DNA of 64,000 nucleotides from Sphingomonas oryzagri. GTDB taxonomy: Bacteria > Pseudomonadota > Alphaproteobacteria > Sphingomonadales > Sphingomonadaceae. Numbering within the stretch: the first letter of the stretch is position 1; each line of letters starts with the position of its first letter. Under the pieces are notes generated by a model, which saw nothing but the letters and a program-made list of their open reading frames with translations, did not search any database and had not been told where the DNA came from. The DNA is taken from NCBI RefSeq assembly GCF_029906645.1, contig NZ_JARYGZ010000003.1, positions 186,001-250,000 of the forward strand, in the 5' to 3' direction. Shown piece after piece: positions 56,652 through 64,000 of this stretch. The translations under genes and the position numbers were made by a program.

Positions 56652-57226
56652 GGGTAGAGCAGCCCTTCTTGCCAGCCGTCACCATCGCGTACGAAGACAC
56701 GCCGTTCGTGCAGGCGGTGCGCGCGATCCTGCCAGAACTCGATCCGCACCGGCGTCACCCGATAGCCGCCCCAATGCGGCGGGCGCGGCACGTCGCCGCC
56801 CTCGAAACGCGCCTGCACCTCCTCGAAGCGGGCCTCGAAGGTGGCGCGGGCATCGAGCGGGCGGGACTGGTCCGATGCCCAGGCGCCCAGCTGCGAATCC
56901 CGCGATCGGGTGGCGAAATAGGCGTCCGATTCTTCGTCCGATACGAGGCTGACCGGCCCCTCGATCCGCACCTGCCGGCGCAGGCTCTTCCAATGAAAGA
57001 GCAGCGCCGCCTGCGGATCGGCCGCCAGTTCGCCTGCCTTGCGGCTCTCGCGGTTGGTGTAGAAGACAAAGCCGCGCTCGTCGTGGCCCTTCAACAGTAC
57101 CATCCGGACCGATGGCATCCCGTCCGCCCCGACGGTGGCCAGCGCCATCGCGTTGGAGTCGTTGAGTTCGGAGGCGCGCGCCTCCGCCATCCAGGCTCGA
57201 AACAGGGCATGGGGGTCGTTCGTCAT
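56648..57226 (-). CDS. pdxH: Pyridoxamine 5'-phosphate oxidase
   Basis: 192 residues, FMN-binding split barrel. Motifs are GMPSVRMVLLKGHDERGFVFYTN, shortened here to PSVRMVLLKG, plus GPVSLVSDEESDAYFATR and the terminal VRDGDGWQEGLLYP region. It makes pyridoxal 5'-phosphate from pyridoxamine or pyridoxine phosphate. ATG at 57226 is chosen over a GTG-type codon four residues upstream. First gene of the pdxH-CDF-phzF chain. Confidence 0.92.
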   Translation of the reverse strand: MTNDPHALFRAWMAEARASELNDSNAMALATVGADGMPSVRMVLLKGHDERGFVFYTNRESRKAGELAADPQAALLFHWKSLRRQVRIEGPVSLVSDEESDAYFATRSRDSQLGAWASDQSRPLDARATFEARFEEVQARFEGGDVPRPPHWGGYRVTPVRIEFWQDRAHRLHERRVFVRDGDGWQEGLLYP

Positions 57227-57285
57227 GCGCAACCACATAGCGCTTGGGCCGCCCTTGCGTTAGGCGTGTCGGCACCACATCTTCG

Positions 57286-57305
57286 CTGTTGCATTTGGGC
57301 AACAG
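57286..57305. promoter_or_regulatory. Perfect hairpin upstream of the DnaJ-like gene
   Basis: CTGTTGC-ATTTGG-GCAACAG is a perfect 7-bp inverted repeat followed by TTTT, 34 bases before the DnaJ-like ATG. It could be a regulator site or an early terminator. It does not match the CIRCE element. Confidence 0.35.
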
Positions 57306-57339
57306 TTTTCGGAACGCGCGGCTAGGTTACACACGAGAC

Positions 57340-58305
57340 ATGGCAGACCCCTATTCGACCCTGAACGTGGCCCGGAACGCCGACGAGAAGGCGATCAAGT
57401 CCGCCTATCGCAAACTCGCCAAGGAGCTGCATCCGGATCGCAACCAGGACAATCCGAAGGCGGCCGATCGCTTCGCGGCGGTGACGCAGGCCTATGATCT
57501 GCTCTCGGACAAGGACAAGCGCGCCCAGTACGATCGCGGCGAGATCGACGAGAACGGCCAGCCCAAGATGCCGTTCGGCTTCGGCGGTGCGGGTGGCGGC
57601 GGCAATCCGTTCGGCGGGCGCGGTGGCTTCCGCCCCGGTGCCGGCCCCGGCGGCGCGGGCGGCTTCCAGGGCGAGAGCGGCGATTTCTCCAGCATCTTCG
57701 ACGAATTGTTCGGGGGTGCGGGCGGAGGTGGCGGTGGCCCGTTCGGCGGCGGGCGGCGTGGTGGCGCCCGGCCGCAGCCCAAGGGCGCGGACGTCACCTA
57801 TCGCCTGTCGGTCAGCTTCGAGGACGCCGCGGCCCTTCGGCCGCAGCGCGTGAGCCTCGCCAACGGCAAGACGATCGAACTGAAGCTCCCCGCCGGCGTC
57901 GAGACCGGGACGCAGCGGCGCCTGCCCAATCAGGGCGAGGCCGGACCCGCCGGTCCCGGCGATGCGATCGTCACGATCGAGGTGCAGCCGCACCGCTTCT
58001 TCAAGCGTGAGGGCGACAATGTCCTGCTCGATCTGCCGGTGCGGCTGGACGAGGCGGTGCTCGGCGCCAAGGTGAAGGTGCCCACCGTCGACGGCGCGGT
58101 GATGGTGACGATCCCCAAGGGTTCGACCTCCGGCAAGACGCTGCGGCTGGGCGGCAAGGGTTTCCACAAGGAAGGCGGCGCGCGGGGCGATCAGTTGGTC
58201 ACGCTGCTGGTCGACCTTCCCGCCGCTGATGCCGAGCTGGAGAAACTGGTCGAAAGCTGGACCGGCGATCGCGATCGCAATCCCCGCGCGGGGCTGGGCG
58301 TCTGA
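57340..58305 (+). CDS. DnaJ-class co-chaperone without zinc finger (CbpA-like)
   Basis: 321 residues. The J domain is 1-67 with HPD at 31-33. A very Gly/Phe-rich region (about 80-150) follows, then the two substrate-binding beta domains. No CxxCxGxG zinc repeats, so it is a class II type like CbpA. It would recruit DnaK to clients. It heads a compact operon with the YihY/BrkB, fabI and aroC genes, which is unusual company for a chaperone. Confidence 0.88.
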   Translation: MADPYSTLNVARNADEKAIKSAYRKLAKELHPDRNQDNPKAADRFAAVTQAYDLLSDKDKRAQYDRGEIDENGQPKMPFGFGGAGGGGNPFGGRGGFRPGAGPGGAGGFQGESGDFSSIFDELFGGAGGGGGGPFGGGRRGGARPQPKGADVTYRLSVSFEDAAALRPQRVSLANGKTIELKLPAGVETGTQRRLPNQGEAGPAGPGDAIVTIEVQPHRFFKREGDNVLLDLPVRLDEAVLGAKVKVPTVDGAVMVTIPKGSTSGKTLRLGGKGFHKEGGARGDQLVTLLVDLPAADAELEKLVESWTGDRDRNPRAGLGV

Positions 58306-58355
58306 AGGACGTCTCGCCCGAAAGCCCGGAGGCGCGTTCGCACCGGCCGGGCCGG

Positions 58356-59258
58356 ATGCAGCGTGCGTCCGCGCGGATGGGGATCAGTCTGCCGGTCTTC
58401 ACCATCGTCAAGCGCGTGGTGATCGGCGTCTATTCGGATGGCTTCATCCACGCCGGCAATCTGGCCTACCTGACGCTGCTGGCGCTGTTCCCCTTCTTCA
58501 TCATCGTGACGGCGCTGGCCCAGTTGTTCGGCCGGTCCGGCGACGGAGCGGAGGCGGTGGCGCAGGTGCTCCGCCTGATGCCGCACGGCGTGGCCGATCT
58601 GCTGCGGCCCGCGATCGATTCGGTGCTGGCGGCGCGCACCGGACCGCTGCTCTGGCTCGGCGCGGCGGTCGGCCTGTGGACGGTCGGCAGCTTCATCGAG
58701 ACGATCCGCGACATCCTGCGCCGCGCCTACGGCACCCGGCCGGGCGGCGCCTTCTGGCATTACCGGCTGGGATCGGTGGCGATCATCGTCGTCGCGGTGA
58801 TGCTGATGATGCTGGCCTTCGCGGTACAGGTGGCGCTGACCGGCGCGGAGCAATTCGTCTATCGGCTCGTCCCCGTCGCGCGGGACTTTACGGGCTGGAT
58901 CAGCCTTTCACGCCTGCTGCCCGCCTTTGCGGTGTTCGTCGCGCTCTACGTATTGTTCTACACGCTGACCCCCAGCCTTTATCGCTTCTCGAAGAACCCG
59001 AAATGGCCCGGTGCCCTGTTCACCGCCGGCTGGTGGCTGGCGGTAACGGTGGTGCTGCCCGTCATCCTCAACCGGTTGGGCAACTATAACCGCACCTATG
59101 GCAGCCTCGCGGGCATCGTCATCATGCTGTTCTTCTTCTGGCTGGTGGGCTTTGGCCTGGTAATCGGCGCGCACCTCAACGCAGCACTGGCGGAATCCCC
59201 CGAACAGGAGCTAAAGGACCCCGCCGAAGAGACTGAGGAAGCAGCATGGCCGGTTTGA
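58356..59258 (+). CDS. YihY/BrkB-family inner-membrane protein
   Basis: 300 residues with six membrane helices, of the YihY/virulence-factor BrkB family: HAGNLAYLTLLALFPFFII in helix 1 and FFFWLVGFGLVIGAHLNAAL near the end are typical. Function unsettled. Earlier RNase BN naming of the family is wrong. The frame reaches up to the DnaJ-like stop, but no good start codon exists before 58356. Its end overlaps fabI by 13 bases. Confidence 0.82.
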   Translation: MQRASARMGISLPVFTIVKRVVIGVYSDGFIHAGNLAYLTLLALFPFFIIVTALAQLFGRSGDGAEAVAQVLRLMPHGVADLLRPAIDSVLAARTGPLLWLGAAVGLWTVGSFIETIRDILRRAYGTRPGGAFWHYRLGSVAIIVVAVMLMMLAFAVQVALTGAEQFVYRLVPVARDFTGWISLSRLLPAFAVFVALYVLFYTLTPSLYRFSKNPKWPGALFTAGWWLAVTVVLPVILNRLGNYNRTYGSLAGIVIMLFFFWLVGFGLVIGAHLNAALAESPEQELKDPAEETEEAAWPV

Positions 59259-60049
59259 TGCAGGGTAAGCGCGGGCTCATCATGGGCCTGGCCAATGACA
59301 AGAGCCTCGCCTGGGGCATCGCGAAGATGCTCAAGGAGCATGGCGCCGAGCTGGCGTTCTCGTATCAGGGCGAGGCGATCCTGAAGCGCGTGAAGCCGCT
59401 TGCCGAGCAGCTGGGTTCCGACCTGCTGATCGACTGCGATGTCGCGGACATGGACGCGCTGGACACGGCATTCGATACGCTGAAGGCGACCTGGCCGACG
59501 ATCGACTTCGTCGTCCACGCCATCGGCTTCTCGGACAAGAGCCAGCTGCGTGGAAAGTTCTACGACACCACGCTCGACAATTTCCTGATGACGATGAACA
59601 TTTCGGCCTATTCGCTGGTCGCGGTGGCGAAGCGCGCGCGGGAAATGATGCCGAACGGCGGCTCGATCCTGACGCTCACCTATTACGGGGCCGAGAAGGT
59701 GATCCCGCACTACAACGTGATGGGCGTCGCCAAGGCCGCGCTGGAGACCAGCGTGAAATATCTCGCGGTCGACATGGGTCCGGAGGCGATCCGCGTGAAC
59801 GCCATTTCGGCCGGCCCGATCCAGACGCTGGCCGCGCGCGGCATCGGCGACTTCAACTACATCCTCAAGTGGAACGAGCTGAACGCCCCGATGCGCCGCA
59901 CCGTGACGATCGAGGATGTCGGCGGCGCCGGCCTCTATTTCCTCTCGGACCTGTCGGCGGGCGTGACCGGCGAGATCCATCACGTCGATGCCGGTTACAA
60001 CGTCATCGGCATGAAGGCCGAGGACGCGCCGGACATCGCTCTGGCGTGA
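59246..60049 (+). CDS. fabI: Enoyl-ACP reductase FabI
   Basis: 267 residues, SDR fold. [13 protein letters not shown] binds NAD(P)H and the catalytic Tyr146-Tyr156-Lys163 residues are all present (Tyr146 in [10 protein letters not shown], then HYNVMGVAK). It carries out the last step of each fatty-acid elongation round and is the target of triclosan. The ATG at 59246 yields the usual [15 protein letters not shown] start. An alternative at 59258 would abut the upstream stop. Confidence 0.95.
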   Translation: MAGLMQGKRGLIMGLANDKSLAWGIAKMLKEHGAELAFSYQGEAILKRVKPLAEQLGSDLLIDCDVADMDALDTAFDTLKATWPTIDFVVHAIGFSDKSQLRGKFYDTTLDNFLMTMNISAYSLVAVAKRAREMMPNGGSILTLTYYGAEKVIPHYNVMGVAKAALETSVKYLAVDMGPEAIRVNAISAGPIQTLAARGIGDFNYILKWNELNAPMRRTVTIEDVGGAGLYFLSDLSAGVTGEIHHVDAGYNVIGMKAEDAPDIALA

Positions 60050-61119
60050 GCTACAACAGCTTCGGACGGACGTTCCGCTTCACGACGTGGGGCGAGAGCC
60101 ATGGACCGGCGCTCGGCGCCGTGGTCGATGGCTGTCCGCCGGGGCTGGCGCTGACCGAGGCCGATATCCAGCCGTGGCTCGACAAGCGCCGCCCCGGCAC
60201 TTCGCGCTTCACCACGCAGCGGCAGGAGCCGGATCAGGTCCGCATCCTGTCTGGCGTGTTCGAGGGGCGGACGACCGGCACGCCGATCAGCCTGATGATC
60301 GAGAATGTCGACCAGCGCTCCAAGGATTATTCGGAGGTCGCGCTGGCCTATCGTCCCGGCCATGCCGATTATGCCTATGACGCGAAATATGGTTTTCGCG
60401 ATTATCGCGGCGGCGGCCGATCCTCCGCGCGCGAGACTGCGGCGCGGGTGGCGGCGGGCGCGGTGGCGCGGGCGGTGATCCCTGAGGTCCGCATCCGCGC
60501 CTATCTGGTCGAGCTCGGCGGCGATCGCATCGATCCTACCGCTTTCGATGACGCGCAGATCGACGCGAACCCCTTCTTCTGCCCCGATGCCGGCGCTGCC
60601 GCGCGCTGGGAAGAGATCATGGATCGTACCCGCAAGGCCGGCTCGTCGGTCGGTGCGGTGGTGGAGTGCGTGGCCGAGGGTGTGCCGGCCGGCTGGGGCG
60701 CGCCGCTCTACGCGAAGCTCGACAGCGAATTGGCTTCGGCGATGATGAGCATCAACGCGGTGAAGGGCGTCGAGATCGGCGACGGATTCGCGGCCGCCCG
60801 GCTGACCGGCGAGCAGAATGCCGATCCGATGCGCCCCGGCAATGATGGCAAGCCCGTTTTCCTGGCCAACTACGCCGGCGGCGTCGCGGGCGGGATCGCG
60901 ACCGGGCAGCCGGTGGTGGTGCGCGTGGCGCTGAAGCCCACCAGCTCGATCCTGACTCCGACCGAAACCGTCACCCGCGAAGGTGAGGCGACCGAGCTGC
61001 GCACCAAGGGGCGCCACGACCCTTGCGTCGGCATCCGCGCCGCGCCGGTGGTGGAGGCGATGATGGCCCTGGTACTCGCCGATCAGAAGTTGCTCCACCG
61101 CGCGCAGACGGGGCTCTGA
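60046..61119 (+). CDS. aroC: Chorismate synthase
   Basis: 357 residues. [40 protein letters not shown] and the late [15 protein letters not shown]-type segment match the AroC signatures. It converts 5-enolpyruvylshikimate-3-phosphate to chorismate using reduced FMN. The GTG start overlaps the fabI stop (GTGA), so it is translationally coupled to fabI. Confidence 0.96.
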   Translation: MSYNSFGRTFRFTTWGESHGPALGAVVDGCPPGLALTEADIQPWLDKRRPGTSRFTTQRQEPDQVRILSGVFEGRTTGTPISLMIENVDQRSKDYSEVALAYRPGHADYAYDAKYGFRDYRGGGRSSARETAARVAAGAVARAVIPEVRIRAYLVELGGDRIDPTAFDDAQIDANPFFCPDAGAAARWEEIMDRTRKAGSSVGAVVECVAEGVPAGWGAPLYAKLDSELASAMMSINAVKGVEIGDGFAAARLTGEQNADPMRPGNDGKPVFLANYAGGVAGGIATGQPVVVRVALKPTSSILTPTETVTREGEATELRTKGRHDPCVGIRAAPVVEAMMALVLADQKLLHRAQTGL

Positions 61120-61232
61120 TCGTCGTTTCGGTGGCGTCCGACGGAAATCCTTAACGGGCAGGGCGAGGCACGCCGCCGTTTTCGGCGCGTTGATAGCCCC
61201 ACCTTCGATAAGGATAACAAGGAGAGATCGCC

Positions 61233-61568
61233 ATGCGCATCATGATCGCAACCGCCGTTGCCGCGCTGCTTCCGGCCGCCGCCCTCGCGCAGGCCGCCGC
61301 GCCGATGAACACGCCGCCGGCACCGGGCATGACCCAGCAGACCACCACCAGTACGATGCCGACCACCGACCCGACCGGTATGCCGAACGGATCGGCCACC
61401 ACCTCGACGACGACGACCGCGCCGACCGACAGTTCGGCCGCGCCGGCCAGTGATCCGTCGATGGCGGCGGCTCCCGCGGGCTCCACGCAGAGCACGACGA
61501 CCAGCACCCCCGACCCGGATACCGGCGCGACCACCACGAAGACCAAGACCAAGCACAAGCCGCATTGA
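61233..61568 (+). CDS. Thr/Ser/Pro-rich secreted small protein
   Basis: 111 residues. The signal peptide is about 1-20 (MRIMIATAVAALLPAAALAQ). The rest is low-complexity, dominated by Thr, Ser, Pro and Ala with a Lys-rich C-terminus (KTKTKHKPH). Likely disordered and exported. No family recognised. AAGGAGAGATC precedes the ATG, and a strong terminator follows, so it is an independent gene. Confidence 0.7.
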   Translation: MRIMIATAVAALLPAAALAQAAAPMNTPPAPGMTQQTTTSTMPTTDPTGMPNGSATTSTTTTAPTDSSAAPASDPSMAAAPAGSTQSTTTSTPDPDTGATTTKTKTKHKPH

Positions 61569-61609
61569 GCTTGTGCACTGCCTAGCGGGCGACCTGCCCG
61601 CCACGCAGG

Positions 61610-61648
61610 AAGGGCCGGAGCCGCAGGGGCTGCCGGCCCTTCTTTTTT
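61610..61648 (+). terminator. Strong intrinsic terminator
   Basis: AAGGGCCGG (61610-61618) and CCGGCCCTT (61633-61641) pair perfectly over 9 bases, followed by C and six Ts. It ends the Thr-rich protein transcript and stands next to the end of purA on the opposite strand. Confidence 0.85.
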
Positions 61649-61651
61649 GCG

Positions 61652-62941
61652 TCAGTCCGCGAAGGGATCGCGGACGAGGATCGTGTCGTCGCGCTCGGGG
61701 CTGGTGGAAACCAGCGCCACCGGGCAGCGGATCAATTCCTCCACGCGGCGGATGTATTTGATCGCCGCTGCTGGCAGATCCGCCCAGCTACGCGCACCCG
61801 CCGTATTTTCGCTCCAGCCGGGGATCGTCTCGTAGACCGGCTCGACATTCGCCTGATCCGCCGCATGGGGCGGCAGGTAATCGTAGGCCTTGTCGCCGAT
61901 CTTGTAGCCGACGCAGATCTTCAGCTCCTCGAAGCCGTCGAGCACGTCGAGCTTGGTCAGCGCCACGCCGGTGATGCCCGAGACGGCCGCCGCCTGCCGC
62001 ACCAGCACCGCGTCGAACCACCCACACCGGCGCTTGCGGCCCGTCACCGTGCCGAATTCGTGGCCGCGCGTGCCGAGACGTTCGCCGATCTCGTTTTCCT
62101 GCTCGGTCGGGAAGGGGCCGGAGCCTACGCGCGTCGTGTAGGCCTTGACGATGCCCAGCACGAAGCCCGCCGCGCTCGGGCCGAGGCCCGAACCGCCCGC
62201 CGCCGTCCCTGCGATGGTGTTGGACGAGGTGACGAACGGGTACGTCCCGTGATCGACGTCGAGCAGGATGCCCTGCGCGCCTTCGAACAGGATGCGCTTG
62301 CCGGCCTGCTTGGCCTCGTTGAGTGTCACCCACACCGGCTTGGCGTAGGGCAGCACGATGTCGGCGATCTCGCGGAGATCAGAGAGCAGGCGCTCGCGAT
62401 CGATCGGCGGCTCGCCGAAGCCGGCGCGCAGCGCGTCGTGGTGCGCGCAGAGGCGATCGATCTGGGGCCCAAGATCGTCGAGATGGGCGAGATCGCAGAC
62501 CCGGATGGCCCGCCTGCCGACCTTGTCCTCATAGGCCGGGCCGATGCCGCGCCGCGTCGTCCCGATCTTGCCGGCGCCGCTGGCATCCTCGCGCAGGCCG
62601 TCGAGGTCGCGATGGAAGGGGAGGATCAGCGGGCAGGTCTCGGCGATCTGCAGGTTGCTCTCGTCGATCGTCACACCCTGGCCGCGCAGCTTGGCGATCT
62701 CGTCGCGCAGGTGCCACGGATCGAGCACCACGCCGTTGCCGATCACGCTGAGCGCGCCGCGCACGATGCCCGAGGGCAGCAGCGACAGCTTGTAGACATT
62801 CTCGCCGACGACCAGCGTATGCCCGGCATTGTGGCCGCCCTGGAAGCGCACCACCACCTCGGCGCGCTCGGTCAGCCAGTCGACGATCTTGCCCTTGCCC
62901 TCATCGCCCCACTGGGCGCCGACGACGGTTACGTTAGCCAT
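61652..62941 (-). CDS. purA: Adenylosuccinate synthetase
   Basis: 429 residues. The catalytic Asp13 in [14 protein letters not shown] and the [10 protein letters not shown] segment with the catalytic His are visible, and the late [11 protein letters not shown] region is conserved. It forms adenylosuccinate from IMP, aspartate and GTP. The ATG at 62941 is chosen because the family begins [12 protein letters not shown]. It is probably co-transcribed after hisZ. Confidence 0.96.
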   Translation of the reverse strand: MANVTVVGAQWGDEGKGKIVDWLTERAEVVVRFQGGHNAGHTLVVGENVYKLSLLPSGIVRGALSVIGNGVVLDPWHLRDEIAKLRGQGVTIDESNLQIAETCPLILPFHRDLDGLREDASGAGKIGTTRRGIGPAYEDKVGRRAIRVCDLAHLDDLGPQIDRLCAHHDALRAGFGEPPIDRERLLSDLREIADIVLPYAKPVWVTLNEAKQAGKRILFEGAQGILLDVDHGTYPFVTSSNTIAGTAAGGSGLGPSAAGFVLGIVKAYTTRVGSGPFPTEQENEIGERLGTRGHEFGTVTGRKRRCGWFDAVLVRQAAAVSGITGVALTKLDVLDGFEELKICVGYKIGDKAYDYLPPHAADQANVEPVYETIPGWSENTAGARSWADLPAAAIKYIRRVEELIRCPVALVSTSPERDDTILVRDPFAD

Positions 62942-63097
62942 GGATGCGAGTCTCCCGCCTGCCGTGCGGATCCGGCGCGCCCTTCGACAGGACTCGGTGC
63001 GCCGGATGGTCCAGATTGGCCCGCGCGACGAATGCGCAGGCCTGTGCAATTCCGGGCGCGCCTCTGCCCGTGCGGGGGGCGCGCTGTCAAGTATCGC

Positions 63098-64000
63098 TCA
63101 GGCCGGCACCACGCCCGAAGCCGTCAGCGCGTGCGTGCAGCCGAGCGACGCGGGCGTATCGGCATCGGACAGCGCCGCCACCGTCGCCTGCCCGCCGTCG
63201 CGGATCGCGGACGCGGTGGCGTCCGCCGTGCCGAGCGGCAGGAACACCCGGTCCCGGCCCGAGGGCGCGACGCCCGCATCGACGATCGGATCGAGATAGA
63301 TGGAGAAGCCGACCGCCGGCTCCTCCCGCCCGTCAGGATGCACGATCGAATAGGCCCCGCCGCGCCCGACCTCGCCGCGCACGCCGTCGGCGAAGAGCGA
63401 GAAGCCGATCCAGCTCTGATATTCGAAGCCGTGCCGCTCGGTGGGATCGAGCGTGACGGTGGCGCGGCCGCCGATCGCGTCGGCGATGGCGCGGGCGCCG
63501 GCGAGCCGCGAGGCGAGGATGCCGCCGCTGTCGATCGCCGACAGCCGCTCGATCGCCGCATCGACCGGCCCGGCCGCCTCGATCAGCGGCAGATAGGCGG
63601 TGGCGCCGAGCGCGGCGAGCGCGCCGGCATCCTTGCCGTCCAGCTCGTGGATCACGGCGTCGAGGTCCGCGACCGGCATCGGCCCGGCGGCGAGCGTCGC
63701 CACCAGATCGGGGAGGGTGAGATCGACCGAGAGGCCCGTCGCCCCCGCCGCCGCCAGCGCATCGAGCGCGACGCGCACCGCCTCGATCACGGCGGGCACG
63801 GCATCGGTGCCGACGATCTCGGCGCCGGCCTGACACATCTCGCGCTCGGGGCGGAGCTGCGTGCCGCGCACCTTGAGCACCTGGCCCGCATAGCAGAGCC
63901 GCAAGGGGCGGGCGCGGTGGGCGAGGCGGGTCGCGGCGATGCGGCCGACCTGCGCGGTGATGTCCGGCCGGAGCGCCAGCGTGCGCTGCGAGATCGGATC
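63098..64000 (-). CDS. hisZ: ATP phosphoribosyltransferase regulatory subunit HisZ (5' truncated by window)
   Basis: The frame is open to the window end, so the N-terminus is missing; 300 residues are visible. The fold is that of histidyl-tRNA synthetase catalytic domains: RTLALRPDITAQVGR (motif 2-like) at the visible start, LCYAGQVLKVRG, and GRGGAYSI later. HisZ lacks tRNA charging and regulates HisG, the first enzyme of histidine synthesis. The HisZ call rather than HisS rests on short C-terminal extension and on DPIS/RPEREMCQAG-type sequence. Confidence 0.88.
   Translation of the reverse strand, partial: DPISQRTLALRPDITAQVGRIAATRLAHRARPLRLCYAGQVLKVRGTQLRPEREMCQAGAEIVGTDAVPAVIEAVRVALDALAAAGATGLSVDLTLPDLVATLAAGPMPVADLDAVIHELDGKDAGALAALGATAYLPLIEAAGPVDAAIERLSAIDSGGILASRLAGARAIADAIGGRATVTLDPTERHGFEYQSWIGFSLFADGVRGEVGRGGAYSIVHPDGREEPAVGFSIYLDPIVDAGVAPSGRDRVFLPLGTADATASAIRDGGQATVAALSDADTPASLGCTHALTASGVVPA

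Overview
The window is a GC-rich chromosomal segment from an alphaproteobacterium, most likely a sphingomonad. Support comes from a circularly permuted two-piece tmRNA gene with tag ANDNEALALAA, a SciP-type CtrA inhibitor, the rimP-nusA-ylxR-infB-rbfA operon, several palindromic repeats of kinds common in sphingomonad genomes, and the overall gene content. Genes are dense, many overlap by 4 bp (ATGA, GTGA or TTGA junctions), and no phage, insertion sequence, CRISPR array or tRNA gene was recognised. Both ends cut genes: the LysR-type regulator at the left lacks its N-terminus and hisZ at the right lacks its N-terminus.

Layout. 1-5532: end of a LysR regulator, then a translationally coupled operon of a MarR regulator and an AaeAB-like aromatic-acid efflux system (FUSC protein, DUF1656 protein, HlyD-type adaptor, NodT-type outer-membrane factor), with a SlyA/MarR-like palindrome on the marR start. 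5607-7317: convergent membrane-anchored phosphodiesterase-like protein and PAP2/inositolphosphotransferase-like protein. 7435-10544: DUF885 protein, two hot-dog thioesterases, EVE protein. 10551-15456: secreted GH3 glucosidase divergent from glucokinase around a LacI-type palindrome, then an MFS exporter. 15474-19052: branched-chain 2-oxoacid dehydrogenase E1alpha-E1beta-E2. 19174-25116: complete RND efflux operon (adaptor, pump, outer-membrane factor). 25304-28245: KDPG aldolase, amino-acid permease, small lipoprotein, ssrA. 28246-30103: thymidine kinase, retropepsin-like protease, DUF2239 protein, a repeat.

30108-36597 (minus strand): rimP, nusA, a 4-oxalocrotonate-tautomerase-like gene, ylxR, infB, a small membrane ORF and rbfA. 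This is the usual transcription/translation operon with two unusual insertions. 36757-40001: PQQ sugar dehydrogenase, ClC channel, trmB. 40091-46821: small unknown proteins, mannose-6-phosphate isomerase, Crp/Fnr regulator, murA, a TonB-like protein and a DUF445 protein. 46853-52108: second RND pump with adaptor but no outer-membrane factor, then a SIMPL protein. 52206-53317: GlsB-type membrane protein, sciP, an unknown. 53442-57226: mnmA, then a chain of pdxH, CDF transporter, PhzF and DUF7079-like genes. 57340-61119: DnaJ-like protein, YihY/BrkB membrane protein, fabI, aroC. 61233-64000: Thr-rich secreted protein with a strong terminator, purA, hisZ.

Most genes are ordinary housekeeping, efflux or sugar-catabolism genes (glk, eda, GH3 and PQQ dehydrogenase suit Entner-Doudoroff sugar use). 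The most notable signals are two palindromic elements lying in frame inside coding regions (the E2 linker and the YlxR N-terminus), a perfect 11-bp inverted repeat on the start of the PAP2 gene, the tautomerase wedged between nusA and ylxR, and a CtrA-like box in front of an unknown gene near sciP.
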